Positions 58,377-64,000 of a stretch of DNA of 64,000 nucleotides are shown here, in pieces. The stretch is from Tipula vernalis (Eukaryota; Arthropoda; Insecta; Diptera; Tipulidae), in NCBI GenBank assembly GCA_958295665.1, contig OY282558.1, positions 357,003,053 through 357,067,052 of the forward strand, read 5' to 3'. Position 1 is the first letter of the stretch. Every line of letters begins with the position of its first letter. Both the position numbers and the translations under genes were made by a program. The notes below the pieces were generated by a model, which saw only the letters and a program-made list of their open reading frames with translations, was not told the DNA's origin and did not search any database.

Positions 58377-59519
58377 TTTTTATAAAAATTTAAAAAATAA
58401 TTATTATTTTGATTTAATTTTTTTTTCTCGCGTTTCAAAATACTGTGTCCGTTAACAATTTCAAAGTTTATATTTATGTTATATTGCACCACTATTCAAA
58501 TTCTTAAATTATTTCAATCATATCAATCAGCATTTTGCATTTTCATATTGCTTCCATCCGGTCACCCATCTATGTACTAACCTCGGCAAATGTTGCTTGA
58601 CGTCGTTGTTGAAGTTATGGTCGTATCATCTTTCTCATCTACGTGGTTAAACAGAAAATTGCTAATATTTTAGTAGATATGAATATTTTACAAATTTTCA
58701 ACAAATCAAATGTGATTGATATACATATACATCATTCTCTTCAAAATTATTAAATCGATAATATTTTTAAATAAAAATCAACACAAGCAAATTTAATGAA
58801 GTTACAATGATCAAAACAATTGAATATTAATAATCAACGAACATTTAAAATTTTAAACGAACAATTTGAATATTAATAATCAACGAAATATTTAAAATTT
58901 TAAACGAACAATGAGTGCGTTTTAAGATTCAGTCTAAAGAAAACTGTTCGTAAATCTGATGTTTCTTAAACCTTTGGACCGTTAACCAAAAATGCGAAAA
59001 TTAAATTTGTTAAATCAATTATTTTGATTATAGGTACTATATTTCATATGCATATATTGTAATTTAAAATTAATTAAGATTAACCAATCATTCTATGCTA
59101 AATATGCTGCTAACTAGGTGATAAAAAGCGAGTAAACCATACATTATTTAAACAGTGATTAAAAATTGTAGAAATTTGATAATTTTTTTATCGTAAATAA
59201 ACTTTAAAACTATTAAATATATTTCAGAAATACTTTTCACCACGTTTAATGTATTTTTGAAGATTGAAGATAGGTATAAAGAAAATAAAAAGTTTAGATT
59301 TTATAACTTTTATGGACACATTTACACTACATGATATTCAAATTCTCTAATTTTTATGCAACGTTTCTTAGTGTTATGAACAATAAAATTGGACCAACTC
59401 ATCAAAATATTAAAAAATTACACTTTAATTTATAATTTTAGTTGACTACGTATGTACTAATTATTGAAATTTTAATTAATAAAATTTAAATCCGCAACAT
59501 CATTATTTCCATACTATAG
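58377..59519. other. AT-rich spacer
   Basis: No recognised gene. A direct repeat of AATTAATATTAATAATCAACGAA-type sequence occurs near 58820-58910. Confidence 0.35.
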
Positions 59520-59736
59520 ACAATGGACTTGACGGTTTTAGTGGTGGCGTTGCGGCATTTGGATAATATTTCCAGATTTGAATGCTTTACAAAGTTTTCC
59601 CAGACATTAGACCAGTCTCAATCGCATTTTCATGCAAAAACACGTCATATAGCCATTTTTCGCCAACGAAATCGCTCTCGAAGTAGTTTTTCGTGGAGAC
59701 ATACATACAATTATTGCTCGTTTAATAATATAGATA
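59520..59736 (+). repeat. Dispersed repeat, copy 1
   Basis: Shares GATTTGAATGCTTTACA, GAGTTTTCCCAGAC-like, CTCAATCGCATTTTCATGC and TCGAAGTAGTTTTTCGTG with 62686-62905. Both end in AATTATTGCTCGTTTAATA followed by ATATAGAT. The same tail appears at 57998. Probably a short non-autonomous element. The 72-codon frame here is incidental. Confidence 0.75.
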
Positions 59737-60416
59737 AATAAACTAGGTGCCGGAATCTACAGCAACTCTAGTGTTGATATAATTTTGATTACAAACCTTG
59801 CCAACGTGTGTGTTATTGTTACGACCAATATTAATCAAATGATCTATAAGGCGCTTGTTTCGACGCGTAAGTCTTTTTGATTTGATCGACTCAAATTTAG
59901 TCAGTTTGCCTGCTTACGGCCATGTCCCTATACTAAATATTGCTGAAAAATTTTGCCACCACAATGTAACAAATTATCAAAATTTTCGCTCGAGTTAATG
60001 ATCCTTCACCCAAATGCGTATATGTATGTAGTTCACCCAAATTATACCGATATACGTATCAGAGCCTACTCTATAAATAAGAGCCTCCACATTGACTGTA
60101 TTTTTCACTAAGCTTAAAATAAAGTACATAAAATTTTTTCTTTACTATGAAACTATATGGGAAAACGATTGTTTTCATTTACATTTTTAGTCTATAAGAA
60201 TTATGAGCTTTTACATTATTTTTATACGAAAATGTTCATAAAACATGTAATTTTATTTGATTGAAAAATCGAATCATGAAAGAGTTTATTTCTTTGTGAA
60301 AATCCTCTTGGAATATAAACTATTGCTAAACTTTTATGGAATGTTGTTGTTGTAAAATACGTCATAACATAAAATGTATAAACAATTATAACCATCTCTT
60401 TTTAGTCTCCTTCTAA
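59737..60416. other. AT-rich spacer
   Basis: Nothing recognised. Confidence 0.35.
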
Positions 60417-60478
60417 AAGCATTGCCACATGACAATATTCTGTTCGAATACAGATTCATATCATGTGGCAATGCTTTA
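60417..60478. other. 62-nt hairpin with 17-bp perfect stem
   Basis: AAAGCATTGCCACATGA (60417-60433) and TCATGTGGCAATGCTTT (60462-60478) are exact reverse complements. Inside, TCTGT and ACAGA extend the stem after an internal bulge, leaving a short TCGAAT loop. Compact size, a bulged upper stem and higher local G+C than the flanks suit a pre-miRNA. No known miRNA is recognised. A tiny inverted-repeat insertion is the alternative. Confidence 0.7.
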
Positions 60479-62685
60479 TTAACGACATTTTGTTTAAACC
60501 ATAGATGTCGCATACAATGAAAAACTTATAAAAAGAATCAAATAGGTGATCGAACCGGTCGGATTCTAAAATCGGTCTGATTTTTGATTTGGTTAAACAT
60601 ATTTTGGTGGCTTCCCTCTATAGTAATAATTAAATTGTAATAATAATTAATTTAATATAATTTTTTTATAAATTTACTAAAATTAAACCATTGCTATGAA
60701 AGAAATTATGGTAATTTTACGTAAAAAGTTTTCTTTCAAATCGTTTACTCAGCCCGAATCCCTCTTGTTTTTAATTGTGTGTTAAGTGACATCTAGGAAT
60801 GGGAATAATAAGTAAGAGCTATTTTGTTTTATACACCGCTCTCCAATGTTATGACAATTCAAATATTATAAACAAAAACTTATTTTGAATGGGTCATTAA
60901 TTTTTGGGAATAAAAATCGATGCCAATCATGTTGTATTTATTTTCAGCTGTGTCTTAATTTAAATACAATAATATTTTTAATACTTGAGAAATAAATAAG
61001 TCATTTATATTACGGTTAATGTTTGTTGGTTATGTCGTTTATTTGTGATGCATAACAATCTGGGTTGAATTGATTTTTTTTGATTTCTTCGCGCTCAATG
61101 CATATTATTATAATTTTTTCTCTTTGACTCTCTTTGATTTATTTTAATTTTGGCTGTTCAACGTATTGTCTTTTTTTTACCATTGATTTTAGTTTGGAAT
61201 AAGTGATGACGTCATTAAATAGAATATTCTCTTTTTAATACATATTGTTGTTGTTGTAGAACGTTTTTTAATTTAATTCCCTTATTTTCTTTTGATTATA
61301 TCTGGAAAATGGGGAAGCTTGAGAATCTGTGCTTTAAATGAGTTAGTCATTGAGTTGTTTATTAGTGATTTCAGAAAAAATTATTTATCTAGGTTTAATT
61401 TTTAATTCATATTTTTTCGTCAATCGAAATCGCGTTTTTTCATACAAACTCTATGAAAATAAATTATTTTTTAGTGTTTCTATGTCCTCTATTTTAAGTT
61501 CATTTTTTACATGCCGGCTCTATTCATATCAAGATGGTTCTGTACGTATACATTGATTACCGACGCGAGTGAAAATTAATGATATCTGTGTAATATTGTG
61601 ATTGGCTAGCTAACCATTGGTAAAAGCGGTCGAAATATTTACTGCAATATAAGTGTCGTATATGAATAACTCAGTATAAGAATCATTTGATCCCCGATTA
61701 AGATAATTATCTGGATTCAGTAAAAATCAATTCTAATATATTCCGATTAGCGATGATACCGAATATTTTGAAGGTAAAAACAATACCGTTTAAATTATCA
61801 ATCTTTGCATCTATTGTTGCAAAAATAATATATATAATATGGTACTGTAAATGTATGTATTGTACTTATTTCGGTAAATGTATAGACATAACTTGAGAAA
61901 ACTTTACAAACTTAATTCGAGCGAAAATCTTGAAAATTTATCTCAAGAATGTAATTTTCGAACTACGATCTAAAATTTTAAAATCCACAACGCTAACACC
62001 TAGACTACTGCGGCATGGGAATTTGCCGAAAAATTACTTGGTTTTATAAAAAGTTTTGAGCATTCTACTAAATTGTATAATATGTAGATAGATTTACACA
62101 ATGTGACGTATCAACATAGAGAAAGATAAAATTTGTCAGATCTTTCTGTAATTTGGTATACAGATGAAGAAAAATATTCTAAGAATAATTTCCTTTTACA
62201 TCATATCGGAAAAATCACGGAAAATGCGAGAAAATCGCGAATTTCCACTCGGAAAATTCGTCGGGAAAAGACTAAAAAAAATATGCTGATCATCCAACAT
62301 TAATTTAAATTTTTTTTTTTTTTTGTCGTGATTTTTGAAAAATGGACATCCATGAAAAAAAAATCATAAAAAAAAAATTAAATACATCCCAACTCCGTAT
62401 GCTGCTAACTACGCAGCTGTACTATTTAAAAAAATCATCAAACATTCTTTTCTATAAAAAAAAATACACAATACATATCGCTCATTTGCTGCAACAATGA
62501 CACAATTTAAAAATAACAAATGTTATAATTTGAGAGACATTTCCGTTTGTCTTGTAGTGAGCTTTATAGCTTTAGGTGTGTCGTTATATCAGTTTTAACT
62601 ATATTAAAAAGCCGATATTTCTCTATAAATAAGTCAAAAACGACCGATTTTGAGTTATGCCATTGTGGTAGCAAATGAGCGATAT
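60479..62685. other. AT-rich region, nothing recognised
   Basis: Homopolymer T tracts and short frames without family features only. Confidence 0.4.
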
Positions 62686-62905
62686 ACAATTGACCATTTT
62701 AGAGATGGCGCTGTAAAATTTGGATAATTTTTCCAGATTTGAAGGCTTTACAGAGTTTTCCCAGACTTGAGACCAGACTCAATCGCATTTTCATGCAAAA
62801 AGACATCATATAGCCATTTTACGTCAACGAAATCGGTCTCGAAGTAGTTTTTCGTGCGGACATATATACATACCCGCAATTATTGCTCGTTTAATAATAT
62901 AGATA
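62686..62905 (+). repeat. Dispersed repeat, copy 2
   Basis: Colinear with 59520-59736 over about 220 bp, in the same orientation, with scattered substitutions and a slightly longer CATACATACCCGC segment before the AATTATTGCTCG tail. Confidence 0.75.
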
Positions 62906-63364
62906 ATATGCAAAAGAAAATAACAAAACACGATAAAACAAGAAACGATTTTCGAAACGAACATTTTGATTTGACGTACATATACAAAAAATCAAAAATT
63001 CCCGTTACTTAAGCAAATCCTTTGATAATATATATAAAAGAAACAAAAATAAAAAAATGTTTACAGGTACCGTTAATTATTTTTTTGGACCATGTTTCCA
63101 TCACGTTTCCCAATTTAACTTTTTCACTATACATACAATAAAACAAAAATTTTAAACCACTAGACTATGGAAACGATTTTATTTGCAATCTCAAATTGAA
63201 ATCGAAATCCATATTGTGTGAATTTCAACTTCAATTACAAAATGTACCCCCAAATCGTTTTCCAAAACACTAATCTTCATTTAAACACTTATAATTTAAT
63301 TAACACTTGCATATTAACACTAATTAATTTTTAATTTGTTGAATTTAAATTTAAAACTAAATTT
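62906..63364. other. AT-rich spacer
   Basis: Nothing recognised. If the minus-strand donor at 63365-63371 is real, this is intron sequence. Confidence 0.35.
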
Positions 63365-63438
63365 CACTTACGGAGATGACGGAGACTAAAACACGTCCAT
63401 CTCCATCGAGCGCTCATCGCCCCCTCCCCTAATTTATA
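63365..63438 (-). promoter_or_regulatory. Candidate TATA promoter and short first exon on the minus strand
   Basis: Read on the - strand, TATAAATT (63438-63431) is followed by a G-rich segment. Initiation expected about 30 nt on falls near 63408. A good donor, GTAAGTG, follows at 63371-63365 after ATCTCC. The intervening 40 nt contain only a very short ATG frame, so this would be a 5' untranslated exon. No downstream exon was recognised. Confidence 0.3.
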
Positions 63439-64000
63439 AGTAACTAATATGATTAAAAAATATAGAGATTGAATTACAATGCAATATGAATAAATGTTTA
63501 TAAGAATAAAATGGCATTTTTCCATTATTTTTTCAATTTGAGGTCAGCCCAGCGTTGCCATATGGCAACAAGCTCCGCAATGAAAAGCGGGCGAGACTGG
63601 TCGAAACCAAATGATGCATTCCTTATTTTAGATCTTTGTTATACTATTTATGCGAAAAAAAGTTAAAATTTCGAAAAAATTATTTATCGGCTGATTCGGG
63701 TTAAGAAGACTCAGAAAAATTAAAACAACTGGAAAATTTAGCGGAGAGCCTCTTTACCAAAGATTTCGCAATTCTGTTACAAATATATCACTCATTTCTC
63801 ACAAACACTGAACAACTAAATGTACGGTTGCTTATAAAAAAGGTCAGTTTTAAATTAAATTTAAGGCTCTTCTAATACTATAAAGTTTCAAAATCAAGAA
63901 TAACTTTACTTAAATATAGTAAGACATAAATACGAGTACTATTATGTTTGATCATGATGGTACCGATGAAACCGAAACATCGAAGCAAACAGGAATAATG
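63439..64000. other. Right-edge spacer with perfect 16-bp palindrome
   Basis: Contains GTTGCCATATGGCAAC at 63554-63569 in a locally G+C-richer patch (CCCAGCGTTGCC to AAAAGCGGGCGAGACTGG). No gene was recognised to the window edge. Confidence 0.4.

Noticed and set aside
1..64000. CRISPR array, operon, integron or phage-type system
   Set aside because: The tandem arrays lack CRISPR spacing and spacer diversity, and the gene structure, introns and element families are those of an insect nuclear genome.

Overview
The window reads as AT-rich nuclear DNA of an insect, probably a fly. This rests on a spliced SLC5-type transporter gene with short GT-AG introns and on the transposable-element spectrum: Mag-like Ty3/gypsy, BEL/Pao, Penelope-like, jockey/CR1-like and R1/LOA-like LINEs, hAT and piggyBac, all decayed. 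The species assignment is inference. I see no bacterial, organellar or viral genome here, and no tRNA, rRNA or CRISPR array.

Layout. 1-4040: a 181-bp satellite in + orientation, a 41-bp minisatellite, then the same 181-bp satellite in - orientation. 4345-7928: a broken Mag-like Ty3/gypsy element without visible LTRs. 11005-13235: the only convincing intact gene, a three-coding-exon SLC5 transporter (699 codons). 14587-18769: a second Mag-like element with both 145-bp LTRs, a polypurine tract and internal deletions. 19245-22852: a 3.6-kb block of heptamer ATATTTT and nonamer repeats, open in all three + frames only because the repeat lacks stop triplets. 23370-32405: fragments of non-LTR, hAT and unknown elements, a 337-bp MITE with a target duplication, three copies of a repeat ending in an AATC run, and a decayed copy of the 3' end of the SLC5 gene. 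32817-33800: a degenerate ATAAATTCT-rich tract. 38470-39060: BEL/Pao remnant. 41455-43800: a Penelope-like element with a hammerhead-like motif, bracketed by inverted copies of a 108-bp repeat. 44737-45350: a G-run/C-run palindrome and a 175-bp tandem repeat. 47298-49190: a piggyBac transposase pseudogene. 55790-58060: a roughly 125-bp tandem array interrupted by a 556-bp terminal-inverted-repeat element. 59520-62905: two copies of a 220-bp dispersed repeat.

There is no operon-like teamwork between genes. The window is one host gene in a sea of repeats. The items most worth a second look are three long unassigned hairpins (29498-29574, 51772-51845, 60417-60478), the MITE at 25569-25905, the Penelope/hammerhead/inverted-satellite unit, and the minisatellite whose units carry fused acceptor-donor splice motifs. 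I did not find a clearly new multi-gene system.
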